Below are positions 12,150 through 22,565 of a stretch of 64,000 nucleotides of DNA, piece by piece. The DNA is from Diphasiastrum complanatum (Eukaryota > Streptophyta > Lycopodiopsida > Lycopodiales > Lycopodiaceae). Under the pieces are notes generated by a model that did no database searches, had not been told where the DNA came from, and was given only the letters and a program-made list of their open reading frames with translations. The position numbers and the translations under genes were made by a program. The stretch covers positions 22,759,367 through 22,823,366 of the forward strand of contig CM055098.1 in NCBI GenBank assembly GCA_029204225.1, written 5' to 3'. The stretch's first letter is position 1, and every line of letters starts with the position of its first letter.

Positions 12150-13220
12150 GTGTCTACCGCATGCATTGCACCAGCTGCTTTTCTCGGAAGTTGGGCTCTT
12201 GTTGCCTCTGCACTAGTTTCCAGGTTTCAATAGGGTAACCAGCCTCTTCTTCTTGATTCGGTGGCTCATGTGGAGACTGGCAATTTTGTTTTTCAACACG
12301 CTCTTCGCACCGCTCGAGGTTTACTTCCACTGCTTGTACAACCTTTTGTGCCTCCCTTTGAATCTTTGGTGGAAAATCAGGGACTGGTTTTTCAAAAGAC
12401 TATCATGAAGCATCTTCACTCTTATTCCTTCAATCAACTTATCAATGATTCACCTTTTGATGTAGTTCGAGCTTGTCTTCTTTCATGTGCTGGTTCAGGT
12501 GCAGGGGCTTGGTTGATTGCACGTCCAGTTCTTCCACTCTTGGGACTAAAAAACAATGACTTGCACCTTTACATCCAATGTTAATTGGTCTCTCCAAGTG
12601 TTCATGTGGGCATGCATTAAATTCCTTGGGTATTCATCTTATGCGGTGCCCCTCAGGTGGAGAACATACTGTTTCACATGATTCCATTCATGATTGCTCA
12701 TGATAGTGGTTTTCATGTTGTTCGAGAACATGCACACATTTTACCAGGACCTTCTTCGCAATCTTCTCGACGTCGAGTTGACCTTGTTCTCTCGCGTGAG
12801 GGAATTTGCACTTTTGGAGATGTTATCACTGATTCCTCTCGTCAGGACCTCCTTCGTCGTTCTTCCACCACGCAAGGGGCCGCTGCATCTCACGCAGCTC
12901 AAGAAAAAGGAGCGAGATTATAATGATCGTGCACCTGGTGAAAATTTCATATGGATGTCTTCATAAAAAAATTAATGATTTTTTGTCTTTATGTGCGGAG
13001 CTTGTGGTGAAACGCCAGGGAAAAAACATTACATTATTATCCGTCATTGTTTCTTTCTATCGTTAGCGTATTTCTATTGCATTACAGTGTTCATAGGCGC
13101 TTTCAAATCTTCGACGAGCTCAATTTGCAGAAGTGGCTGCTTCAAAGCTTGCGACATTACCTATTAGTGGCAGTATTTTAGTTAGTGATTTACATCAAGC
13201 AGTTGGTTTTGAGTAATTAA
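12150..13220 (+). pseudogene. LINE-type retroelement C-terminal region (decayed)
   Basis: Two consecutive open stretches (12261-12584 and 12657-12966) plus a broken tail to about 13220 encode a region I recognise as the C-terminal part following the RT domain of plant LINE-like proteins. Features are a CAGSGAGAWLIARP motif, a nuclease-like SSRRRVDLVLSREG...FGDVITD stretch (strand-helix core with the RRRVD motif), a STTQGAAASHAAQEK helix, and a conserved tail with SKLATLP and DLHQAVGFE. Several frame changes show it is dead. No RT catalytic part precedes it. It lies on the same strand as the host gene and ends about 640 bp upstream of its ATG. Confidence 0.55.
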
Positions 13221-13859
13221 TTTACTATTTTAAGTTTTATTGGGCTTTTAATTAGCTTCATTCATTTTTGACGTTCGGCGATATCATTCTATATACTTTA
13301 ATCTTCTCGTATGTTCATGGGTTTTCCCATCATTTATTAATAAAAGCAGGGATAGTTATTTTTAGCAAATTGTTACAACAGATTAACATTTGCCCTTTTA
13401 GCAAATCTTCACAAAGAATTAACATCTGCCCTTTCAGAGAATCATCAAGAATAGATTAATAAGTCTATTGTGCGAAAGCCGAAAATAGAACGTGGCCTGA
13501 TGTCTTCATGGCAATGCCAAAAAATATCAGGAGGCACAACCAAAACTTACACATATAAATGACAAACAACCCACCACCAAGTCTCCACCCACAAAAATGG
13601 CCATGGCTTTTTGAGCTTCCTCATGCTGGAGCTTTGCACCGCCATGCCCTCCTTTGCCATCATTGCTCGCTCATCTCTCACAAATCCACATACATTGCCT
13701 GCTTTGATTTGCCTTGTCTTGCATTGCCTTGCCTTGATTCTCTTCTTATAATTTTTCTCTGAAGACAACTCGCAAATCTACAACAGCATCAAGGAAGGAC
13801 GGAAGGACGAGCATAGAATGAGCAGCAGGGAAAATTTTTGTTTGTAGCAGTTGTGAGCT
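13221..13859 (+). promoter_or_regulatory. Upstream region of the EMB1703-like gene
   Basis: This 640-bp interval lies between the LINE remnant and the host ATG. It holds a short imperfect repeat (ATTAACATYTGCCCTTT at about 13382 and 13418). A TATA-like TCTTATAATTTTT at about 13742 lies roughly 115 bp before the ATG and is a plausible core promoter. It is preceded by a CT-rich tract (TGCCTTGTCTTGCATTGCCTTGCC). No transcription start can be fixed without RNA data. Confidence 0.35.
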
Positions 13860-16062
13860 ATGGCTGCACAAGGTCTTCTATTCTGTGGTTGCAGCAATGG
13901 CCTGTCTCTTTCTGCTCTATCAAATGATCCACTGCATCATCCATTATATCCAACACTCAGAGGTGGCAGCAGCAGTAGCACAATCAGATTACAAAAGCCT
14001 AGAATGAGGGTATGTATTGGTAAGCGAGCAATTTTTACGCTTGATGATTCTGCAATCAGGGTAGGGTTGATATGGGCTGTGGTTGGAATGGTGAAGCCGG
14101 GCAATGCAGGAAACTCGGGGAAATGGCAGAACAAGCTGAATGGAAGCCTAGAAAGGCTACTAAACAAGAGCAAAGGGGTGATTGATCCCGACAAAAATAG
14201 GATAATCTGTTACACTGCTCTCAAAGAATGGAAGAAAGTCTATCGAAAGAATATACGGGAATGGCTGTTTATACTAGAGGATGTTTTCAATGGAAGAAAT
14301 GTCAGTAGCGCTGAAGAAGATGAAGTTCTTCCGCTTGCATTAGGCAGTTTTTCTAATTTGGCAAATCGAGCCATCATCAGGGAAGCTGAACGGCTTGCGA
14401 ATGATTTACCACAAGTTGGAAATTTATCTAAAACCAACAGCAATATATCTAGAGTTTCTAGTCAGTTTGACGCAGACAGAAGTGAAGGAAATGAGACTTA
14501 TTTGAGATCCATGGTGTGTTCTGCAAGTGCAATTGTCCAGAACACCTCTCCTTTCATCAGGTATCTTGCTGGAAGTTTTGTGCTGTTCTACGGGCTGTGT
14601 TTTGTTTGGGGTTGTTGTATCGTGTTTTCAAGTAGAATGCAGACGTCTAATGAGAAGGAGGTAAGCGAAAAGGATCTTAGGTTAACTAGAATCAGGCATA
14701 TGAAGTCTGAGCTAAGTGGAGAGGTAGAGCTATCCGAAGCAGCTGCACAGAAGCAGGCTAGAAATTCTTCGAGGATAGTATTGGGTGCAAAGCTGGTGAT
14801 GGAGGATGATGAGGCCTTCAGGAAAAGCATTTTGGAAATACGACATATGGCAATGCAAGCCAGGCTTGCAGAGCAGCAAGACAAAGAGGTCCCTTATGCA
14901 GATAGCTTGCCGACGAGAAGTTCTGATGCTGTCATTGAAGGAGCTTCTTCCGAGGAATCAAATAGAACCGAAATTTTAAATTCTAATGTGAACAACACAA
15001 TTTTGAATCTTTCTTCGTCGCAGCTCACAAGCCTGGCAAAACAGTTGGATGATGTAAGGAAGTTGAGCTTGAATGCTACGAACCATTTAAAAGATGCAGA
15101 AGAATCATCTACTGGGTTTGAGTCAGATGAAAAGAATGCATTTAGCAGGTCTAGTGGTGACAATTTCAACCAAGGCAGCATGTCGGACATGCAAGAACCA
15201 AATAAGAGTTTAAGCAGGCTACTTGATGAAGATGTGCAGAAGCAAAGCCTTAGAGAAAGTTCTAGGGATAAGAATGGAAGATCTGCTAGTCCCACTTGCA
15301 GTGCTCGCCTTAGAGTGAAGCCTAGGGTAATTTTCTCAGTTGAGGAAGCAAAGGCAAGACTTGCTGCCAAAAAGGGAAAGACTAATGATGAGAATTTACT
15401 TCAGAAGTCTACCGCAAGGCCTTCGCACATCAAAGCAAAACATGTGCAGAAATTAAAATCTGAGCATGATGATGCTGATGATTTTTTGCCTCAGAAACAG
15501 ATTTCAGGGCAGGAAGGTGATCCCAGAACTTTCGTTGAAAGTCCTAGGAATGGTGCAGTTTTGGGTGCTAATTTCGTGAATCAGCAGCTGGACGAAGGAA
15601 AAATTGGTGAGAGCAACTTACCCTTCAAAAAACAGCCTGTGATATCATCTTCTGGATCTGGCAGTAGCACCATTCAAGATCAGCAACAGAAGGCAAAGTA
15701 CCAACAAGTTAAGGGTCATCTACAAAATGTGAAGTTGGGTTCTCCTGGCAGAGCTTTTAAATCCAATCAAAAGGCTACAGAAGTAGAGGAAGCATTCAGG
15801 AAGCAAGAAACTGGGAAAGCACCTGGAGCTTCAGAGAAACTCCACAAGGAGGAACAATTCACTTGGATGAAAGATGACGTTCTTCGGGAGATAGTGTTCA
15901 AGGTGCGAGCAAATGAGCATGCTGGGAAGGATCCCTTTCATGGCTTAGGATCTGAAGAACAATTTCTTTTTTTCAAAGGCTTGGAAAAAAAGTTTGAACA
16001 AGAGGAAGAAAGGGTGAAACATCGGATAAAGGAACGGGTGGACAATCTGGATAATGGAGCAA
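13860..16062 (+). CDS. EMB1703-like: EMB1703-like plastid protein, exon 1
   Basis: This is the main exon of a conserved plant gene resembling Arabidopsis EMBRYO DEFECTIVE 1703, whose loss arrests embryos. The molecular role is not clear to me. The ATG at 13860 opens a Ser/Arg-rich, acid-poor N-terminus typical of a plastid transit peptide. A hydrophobic segment at about residues 233-257 (FIRYLAGSFVLFYGLCFVWG) could span a membrane. Then come charged, probably coiled regions with family-like blocks: LEIRHMAMQARLAE at about residue 325 and RVKPRVIFSVEEAKARLAAK at about residue 480. The last block before the splice is FLFFKGLEKKFEQEEERVKHR...NLDNGA. A clean donor (GCAA/GTAAGT) ends the exon at 16062 in phase 1. 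The frame would otherwise stop at 16088. With exons 2-4 the protein is about 1,110 residues. Confidence 0.75.
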
Positions 16063-16242
16063 GTAAGTGGCATCTGATTCTTATATGAACTTTAGGTTGC
16101 AAAACATCATGAAGAATGTTTTGAGTTACACACTCCTGATCAAGGACGGGACTTAAGAATTGACACACTCATGCAAGGAGATCTGCATGTGCACATTAAT
16201 CATGAAGACAATTATTTCCATGTAGCTTGTTTGGTATGCTTT

Positions 16243-16330
<88 letters not shown>
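16243..16330. repeat. (TA)n-(GA)33 compound microsatellite
   Basis: About 11 TA units (16243-16264) run into about 33 GA units (16265-16330), without interruption, in intron 1 some 180 bp after the donor site. Length variation between individuals is very likely. Confidence 0.95.
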
Positions 16331-16334
<4 letters not shown>

Positions 16335-16459
16335 TTCAGGCTACCAAATTTGTACATAATAAGACCATCATAGTGTACATAACATGTATGTCATCAGATG
16401 CCTTGACCCAACTCCCTTAGGTCCCAAACCTAAACTCGAGACTGGACGATGATTGGGCC

Positions 16460-16842
16460 TGTTGACTTGACTGGTGACTCGTGAACCTGCATGGTTGCCA
16501 CGTGTCGTGCTCTAGGATGTGTGCATGGCTTGGAGTCTCCCACCTTGGAGGTATACAAGGGGAGGAGGACTCATTTGCCATCCATTCTATCTACCTAGGA
16601 GGAGGTGGATGGAGAGCGCTGTGCACGGCCAGGATGAGTGCTGGCTTGAGGCAGGAGATGGCTGAGAGCCTCGGTAGTGGTATGGGACACTATCTAGGAT
16701 GGAGATCGGATCTTGCTTGATACGGTCACAGGCCAGGGCACGGAGGGTGGACCGGATTAGGTCCTATGGCGGGTGGAACGTGAATCGTTCGATCTCGTGG
16801 TTAACCGGCACCTGGAGGTTTGCGGTAAGAGAGAGTATAACA
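16460..16842 (+). repeat. Candidate 5' LTR of a gypsy element in intron 1
   Basis: The right border is well supported: ATAACA at 16837-16842 is followed two bases later by a primer-binding site, and gag coding follows about 640 bp downstream. The left border is a guess based on a TGTTGACTTG start at 16460. No second copy lies in the window. The region is GC-richer than its surroundings. Confidence 0.45.
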
Positions 16843-16844
16843 TA

Positions 16845-16859
16845 TGATATCAGAGCCAC
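16845..16859 (+). other. Primer-binding site (initiator Met tRNA type)
   Basis: TGATATCAGAGCCAC resembles the plant LTR-retrotransposon PBS complementary to the 3' end of initiator methionine tRNA (TGGTATCAGAGC), with one mismatch. It sits directly after the candidate LTR end and before gag, on the + strand. Confidence 0.6.
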
Positions 16860-17478
16860 TATATGCCGAAAGCAGGGGTGTAGATCCGAAAGGGTTTCTT
16901 GTAAAGTTTATTGATCTTTCGAAATTCTTAATTAGGCGGGAAATGTGTCTTTATTACATTTTCATTTCCTTCTAACTGCTGTTTTTTGGGTTTTTGAACT
17001 AAAAAGAAACAGACTTTGGCCCTTCAGTGCACTGCCACGTGGCACTGTCCAGAGGCGGACAGGTGGCAGGGCGTTGCGGACAGTATTTCCGCAGGGACTG
17101 ACTGAGGCGGACAGTTATTCCACAGACCCCCAATGTTACATAAAAAAAAACTCTGTGGCTATTCCTGCCTGCGGCAGTCCGTTGGGTGAGGGACTGACCA
17201 GCGAAGAAGGGGGGAAGGGTAGTACCCTGGGCGCCAGCTGGCAGGAGAGCTGGTAGATGGCCCAAATCACCTATGTGGAGGCTTAGGTGGCAAGGTAAAG
17301 CCACTTGGCATGTGGTGATCAAGCATGCCTCTTCCATGCTAAGTTTCATGAGAAGAGAAGATGGAGGTCGGTGGTGCATCCCTCTCTTTGCTGTCTTTTT
17401 ATCCTTATGGCAGCCATGGACAATACCATTTGGAAAGTGAGGAGCCAGCAAGTTTGAGTTGTATCTACCTTCCTTGAG

Positions 17479-18015
17479 TTGTTTGTGATCTCTTCCAACT
17501 CTTTCTTTCTTAATTCACCTCTCTTGCTCTCTAATCCTACCACACAGCCTACGTCTCCTACTCATGAGGTTATGACATCTACCTCTACCTTGGATTCCGA
17601 ATCCTTGTTGCTTGCGATTAACAATCTACAACAACAGATTGTTGATTTGCAATCTAAACACTCTCGGGATCAGCAAGACTTGAAGGAATTGACGCAGTTA
17701 AGGCAGCTACTGCATCAACCCTTGTTCACCCCCCCTGAGATTTTTGCTAGGGAAAAGAAGGATAAACCCCATGGAATTCGCATTTCTCCATGCACGATTC
17801 ATCCGACGACAACAAGATCAATCTAGCCGTCATGTACCTGCGAGGTAAAGCTTTTACGTGGTGGCAAGATTTAAGGGGTAAGCCTGAAGTTTTTAAGAAT
17901 TGGGAAGATTTTTGAAAGGCCTTTATATTCTTGCACAGTTCTAAAGTAGAGAAATTAAAGGAAGGTACTCGTGAATGGAAAGCTTTCCAAGAACTCCGAA
18001 AAGAGTTTGATGATG
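17479..18015 (+). pseudogene. Ty3/gypsy gag fragment in intron 1
   Basis: After a leader of about 620 bp from the PBS, the + strand encodes a gag start: Ser/Thr/Pro-rich N-terminus, then a coiled segment (LLLAINNLQQQIVDLQSKH), then a PPEIFAREKKDKP block. A frameshift near 17785 leads to the core LAVMYLRGKAFTWWQDL, broken by a stop (WEDF*KAF), and to a KLKEGTREWKAFQELRKEF helix. The sequence ends abruptly at about 18015 and is replaced by unrelated DNA, so nearly all of the element is missing. It is homologous in its WWQ core to the fragment at 1-240. Confidence 0.7.
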
Positions 18016-18029
18016 TTTTTCAAAAGAAC

Positions 18030-18420
18030 TTCCTAAAATCGTACTCCTCAGTCCTCTTAGCCAGCAGATCCTTCAAATAACTGTACTCAGCTTCAGCCTT
18101 TTCAAGCATTGTCATAAGTTATAACGTTCTTGTTTTTTTTTTTCTCCACATTGCAAATAAGTTTGACACAAAATAACAATCTTAAGCACTGAGTAGTAGG
18201 TAATGTGGCAAAGGCATTGCTCCAATTTCCAACTGTTAGATGATTTAGAACCTACCTAGCTACCATATCACCTCAATTATACTCCTAAACCCTGACTCTA
18301 CAGTCTCCTTAGCAAGCAGATCCTTGAACATACTACAGTTGTAACTTGTACAATGTACTCATCTTTTAACTTCAGCCTTCTCAAACATTGTCTCGACTCT
18401 GAGTCTCCACAAATTGAGTC
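18030..18420 (-). repeat. Two exon-like fragments, diverged duplicate
   Basis: On the - strand 18040-18115 reads as TMLEKAEAEYSYLKDLLAKR, a coiled-coil-like peptide. A diverged version interrupted by an insertion occurs at about 18300-18400 (TMFEKAEV... then KDLLAKE). Both lie in intron 1 antisense to the host gene. I do not recognise the source gene; they look like a captured exon copied twice. Confidence 0.4.
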
Positions 18421-19070
18421 CCCCAAGGCACATCCCAAATGAAATTTTTTTAAAAAAATAACAAAGAGAGGTTCGAACTGTTTTGCGATTCGAACCTGGC
18501 CTGCCGGTTTGAACTGGCCGGTTCGAACTGGAAAGAATCGTAATGAATCGATTCGAATCAGCATGTAACCGCGATGGATTTCAACATCCTAATCTTAGAT
18601 CCTCGGAGGAGGTCTTCGTAGTGGTATCACCACTAGTAGTGCATTGTGACACCTCACTGGACACCTCTGTAGCCTAACTGGGCCACATCGTCCAATTTTC
18701 CTATGACTCACTGATAGACCCATAAAAATACACCATCATGAGTTTAGGCCTCCAACCATTAATTATGACCATATACACATGAGGGCCCCAAATCCCACAC
18801 ACAATCATAATTAACTTATGGGTCGAGGTAGGCCTACTGACCTCTAACGGGATATTTAATCCGAGATCAATTGTGGGCATGACATAAGCAATTTCCCAAA
18901 GAATGTTCAAGAGCATTTGATATAATCAATGCTCTATAAGCAATAGCAAAGGGTTGTCTCACGAAGAGCCCAAGCAATACCAAATCATAAGCTAAAGAAT
19001 TAATGAATGCCTATGTCTAAATGATAGCCCTATATATACTATCTAGAAGCCCTTAATGGAATCCTCTCTA
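18421..19070. other. Unassigned intron 1 sequence
   Basis: No gene-like structure was found. A local cluster of GGTTCGAACTGG repeats occurs at about 18470-18540. Confidence 0.35.
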
Positions 19071-19305
19071 GATTAGGGCAACCTACGGTACCTAGGTCCC
19101 ATTAGAACATGCCCTTAATGGTAACTGCTTCAATACCTGAAGGTATACTAGTTAGGGGTTATTTCTAGTAACTATACCTAAAGCACGTAGATTAGGGCAA
19201 CCTAGAGTACCTAGGTCCCATTAGAACATGCCTTGAATGGTAACTACCCCAATACCTAAAGTTATACGAGTTAGCGGCTATTTCTAGTATCTAACTATAC
19301 CAAAA
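19071..19305. repeat. About 120-bp tandem duplication
   Basis: Two diverged units begin GATTAGGGCAACCTA at 19071 and 19191, share GTACCTAGGTCCCATTAGAA, and end in a TTTCTAGTA..CTATACC stretch. The period is about 120 bp. The units are non-coding and lie within intron 1. Confidence 0.85.
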
Positions 19306-19469
19306 TGACAATAATAACACTTTTATTTCTCCACTCTGTAACCATTCCTTTATAGACAATACTTACACTTCTTTCCCGCAAGCACCACATCACTTGTACT
19401 CAAAAGTGGCTCCATAGTGCTAACTCTCTTAGGTGTAATGCCAGCTTTGTTGGGTCCAATTGGTCCAAA

Positions 19470-19582
19470 AATTGCTGCGGCACACCCTGCATGGGCGATC
19501 CTGGTCTCAGATGGCTGGCGATCTGGAACGCGAGTTCCAGATTGCAATAATTTGCAGCAGATCGTGATCCGCTGCAACTGTG
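19470..19582 (-). mobile_element. Terminal fragment of GATC-rich hAT-like element (copy 3)
   Basis: Read on the - strand from 19582 the sequence starts CACAGTTGCAGCGGATCACG, closely matching the left ends of the elements at 40622 (CTCAGTTGCAGCGGATCGCG) and 44885. Subterminal TTCCAGATCGCC-like blocks follow. The other end is not found, so this is a truncated copy in the opposite orientation to the other two. Confidence 0.6.
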
Positions 19583-21184
19583 GTGTTTATATGAATATGC
19601 CTTTATTATACACTCTTTGTCAATAAGGTTGGCATGGTCTCTATTTTGAAGTAGCAACGTTGTTATGACCTTTTTCAGCTACAATCTTAATATTGATTTC
19701 TGTATTTGGCATTGTTTCTCCATCTGTTTTGCAATGTGACTCCTAGTCAGCATGCATTCCTTCATTACTCCAGTTTTCCGGCTCCTTTGACATATACAAT
19801 TTTGTGTCTTCTTCTATATCTGCATCTTGCGATATATTTTGCAGCAGCATCATCTTTAATTTTTTAAATTTTGCTAGCATTAGCGCTTTAATCTTGTAGA
19901 TTCAGACTTTTCTTTGTATCTACAGTGGTGACATGTCTTCCCAAGTTACAGGGAAAATATAATGGACATTGATGTCTACTGGGATCATGATTCTACTCTT
20001 CAATGCAATATCATTTGGACCATAGAATGCCATTTATGCCATACAATTTGGAACTTGGGCCCATCATATATTGTTTAGCAATTTCAACAATCTATAAGTT
20101 GGCTGATTATTGGTCCCTACAGCTTTTGCACAGTTTCTAACCTTAATTCAGGCTCTCAGGCAAGACATAGGCCTATTGACCTCATTATTGGTTGTTGATG
20201 GCCTGGAGACTGGTTTCTGAGTTTAAGTTGGTTAATTAGCTCAAGAATAGTTTAGCTTATGCATATTTAGCTTAGACACAACATATTACTGAATGGAGAT
20301 CATTCTTCTTTTAGTGATTACTATTGTCCCGTGTGCTTAACCCATACATTTGCAGTCTTCTCTCTCTGTTTGGCTTCTATCGGGATGTTTTTCTCTTAAT
20401 TGCATTCACGGTCTATACTTTTATGATCCAAAGGATTTAAAATGGAAAATCTATCAAAGATAAGAACTGTTGGTTTATTATTTTTTATGAAACTATTGAT
20501 ATATCTTATGGCATGGACACTTTTCAGGAGTCTCCAACTATTTTACCTACTGTACATGCATGTTGTTAAGCTCATTTAGCACCTGCAACTGTTGGTGCTG
20601 GCATCACCCTATCGATGTAGTGCTTCACAAAGTTATGGAGAATTGATTAGTGATTAAATTAAGGTCATCTGACTCGTCAATGTCTCAACAATTTTTAGCA
20701 TCTGCAGCAGTGATCTATGATTCTATTGCATGATACTAGTTAATGAACTTTGGAGCTGATGTTAAGTAGTAAGAATAATGAGGGGTAAGTATAAGCTCAA
20801 CAAATCAAGCTCGACTTTCCATTGGTTCGTCTCTCTATAAAGAATAGTTGCAAGGATGCTATGCATTTTATGGTCTTTTATGTTAATGCAACCAAATATC
20901 ACAAATTCAGTTGCCATTTGTTGCATTTTCCGGTAATTTTGTTGCTATTGAATTTAAAACGGCTATCACAAATTTTCAATCTTGAATTTTGTAGATGACT
21001 CTGGCTTTGAATCACCTAAAGATAGCTGTTTGTGGCTCATTAGCCCACAAGTTCACTGTGAAGTTCGAGTGACTCATAAATGAATGCTTTTCCTGCTTCA
21101 GAGCTATGACAAGTGCGTGAAATTTTTAACACTTGAAATTTGCTGATGTCACTGGTCTTTCTGTTTTAAATGGCATTGGAATAG
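19583..21184. other. Remaining intron 1 sequence
   Basis: This is AT-rich intron with no recognisable coding or repeat structure. It ends in a pyrimidine tract (CTGGTCTTTCTGTTTT at about 21152-21167) and the only in-frame AG at 21183-21184. Confidence 0.5.
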
Positions 21185-21882
21185 ATGATCCTTCGGAAGT
21201 CTATGAAGTCAAACATAAAGGCCCTAAGAAGGCACCTAAGACGGATGATAGTGAGAAGTTTCAAAGTGACTTGATACGACAGAAAACGGACTCAAAGCCA
21301 CCTCCTTTTAGCCATACCTCTTCATCAATGCCTGCAGCTTCTTCTTCTACAGAAACTAGCAAAGAACTTTTTGAAAACTCTTACAATGAGAAATTGTTGA
21401 GCAAAGACAAAGTGGCGCGTCATAATTTCACCAAATCTAGTAGTCCCGTAATAACCAGAAGTGGTGGTGCTGCAACAAGTGCCTCCAAATCTAGTAGTCC
21501 CATTATAACTAGAAGTGGTGGTGCTGCCAATTTCTCAGAAAATTCTAGCAAGAATCCTTGGCAGCATACAAAAAAGTGGGGAAAGGAGCTCCAAATGAAG
21601 TATGATACTGAAACGGATCGAGAAACTAGAGCTCTTATGAAAAGCATTGGGAAGGACCTGGACCGCTGGATAACTGAAGAAGAGATTGATGAAGCCTACG
21701 ACTTGCTCTCAAAGGGTGCTGCAGGGGAGGAGGAGTATGTTAGAAGAAATTATGAAAAGACAAAAGCTAAGATCAAACAGCAAAAAGAATTATTTGGATC
21801 AGAAGCCCTGATCAGCAAGTATAGAGAGTACCAACCAGAGAAAGAAGATGAACTATGGTGGTTTGATCTTCCATACGTTTTG
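21185..21882 (+). CDS. EMB1703-like: EMB1703-like plastid protein, exon 2
   Basis: This exon encodes a charged linker followed by the strongly conserved block of the family: NPWQHTKKWGKEL...MKYDTETDRETRALMKSIGKDLDRWITEEEIDEA, then ...LFGSEALISKYREY and EDELWWFDLPYVL. It includes an in-frame 54-bp (18-residue) tandem duplication at about 21431-21538 (KSSSP(V/I)ITRSGGAA). The donor is TTTTG/GTGAGT at 21882/21883, phase 0. The start is uncertain. The AG at 21183-21184 gives an in-frame join with exon 1, but homology suggests five more residues (NGIGI, from 21170) that would need a non-AG acceptor. The frame is open from 21130. Confidence 0.75.
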
Positions 21883-22565
21883 GTGAGTTGTTGCAGACAC
21901 ATTTGTCCTTATGTAGCATAGTATTGTCTTGTAGAGTGACCATTCTGTTATAAGACTTTTTCTGTGGATTTTAAAGAGTCAGATTCCATCTCTTCTTTTG
22001 TCATATTAGGTTTTATCTTGGACTGAATTTATGTATGGTTTCTGAGTGGGTGCTATATGATGTTCTATTCGCAGTGCATAAAATCCCCTTAAAAAGTGGT
22101 TCTTTTCTTACATCTTGTGTGTGGTTTTTGGAAAGTAAACGACAAAACTAGTTCAAATGGACATCTAGATTCAAGATAAAGATAAAAAGTAGCTGAGGCA
22201 ATGCAAATGTAAGTCATGTTAGCAATTGCTTTAAGTAGCTATATTTCTAAATAACTTCGGTTTATTTGTCTTGTTATAAATACTAGGAGGTGACCTAGAT
22301 CCACTACATGATGTTACAAACTCTATGAGACTACAAAGTTGCTAAGAAAAGCAGACAAAATTAGCAAATGTGGAGCTATTTAAAGAGTGGAGTCCACTAG
22401 TGCGCTTCTCAACATCAACATTGCTATCAATGTTGTTCAATGTGAGAGAAGTATTTAACTTATCAATTCTCTCCAAGTTTTCATTGCTTGTGAAATGATT
22501 GGTTGATGGCTGATTGTAGCCTTTTTTTAAGTAGTGGTATCTGAATCTCTCTCTCCCTTCTTTTC
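21883..22565. other. Start of intron 2
   Basis: Ordinary AT-rich intron sequence after the GTGAGT donor. Nothing else was recognised before the LINE begins. Confidence 0.5.

Noticed and set aside
13937-15370. Several open frames on the - strand opposite exon 1
   Set aside because: They are mirror frames of the real exon, Ser/Leu-rich with no domain, and unsupported by homology.
16171-16359. ORF encoding a long Arg-Glu repeat
   Set aside because: Artefact of the (GA)n microsatellite.
19350-19657. Open frames on both strands around 19400, including a Gly/Pro-rich - strand peptide
   Set aside because: They overlap the GATC-rich element end and each other, and I could not match any to a family.
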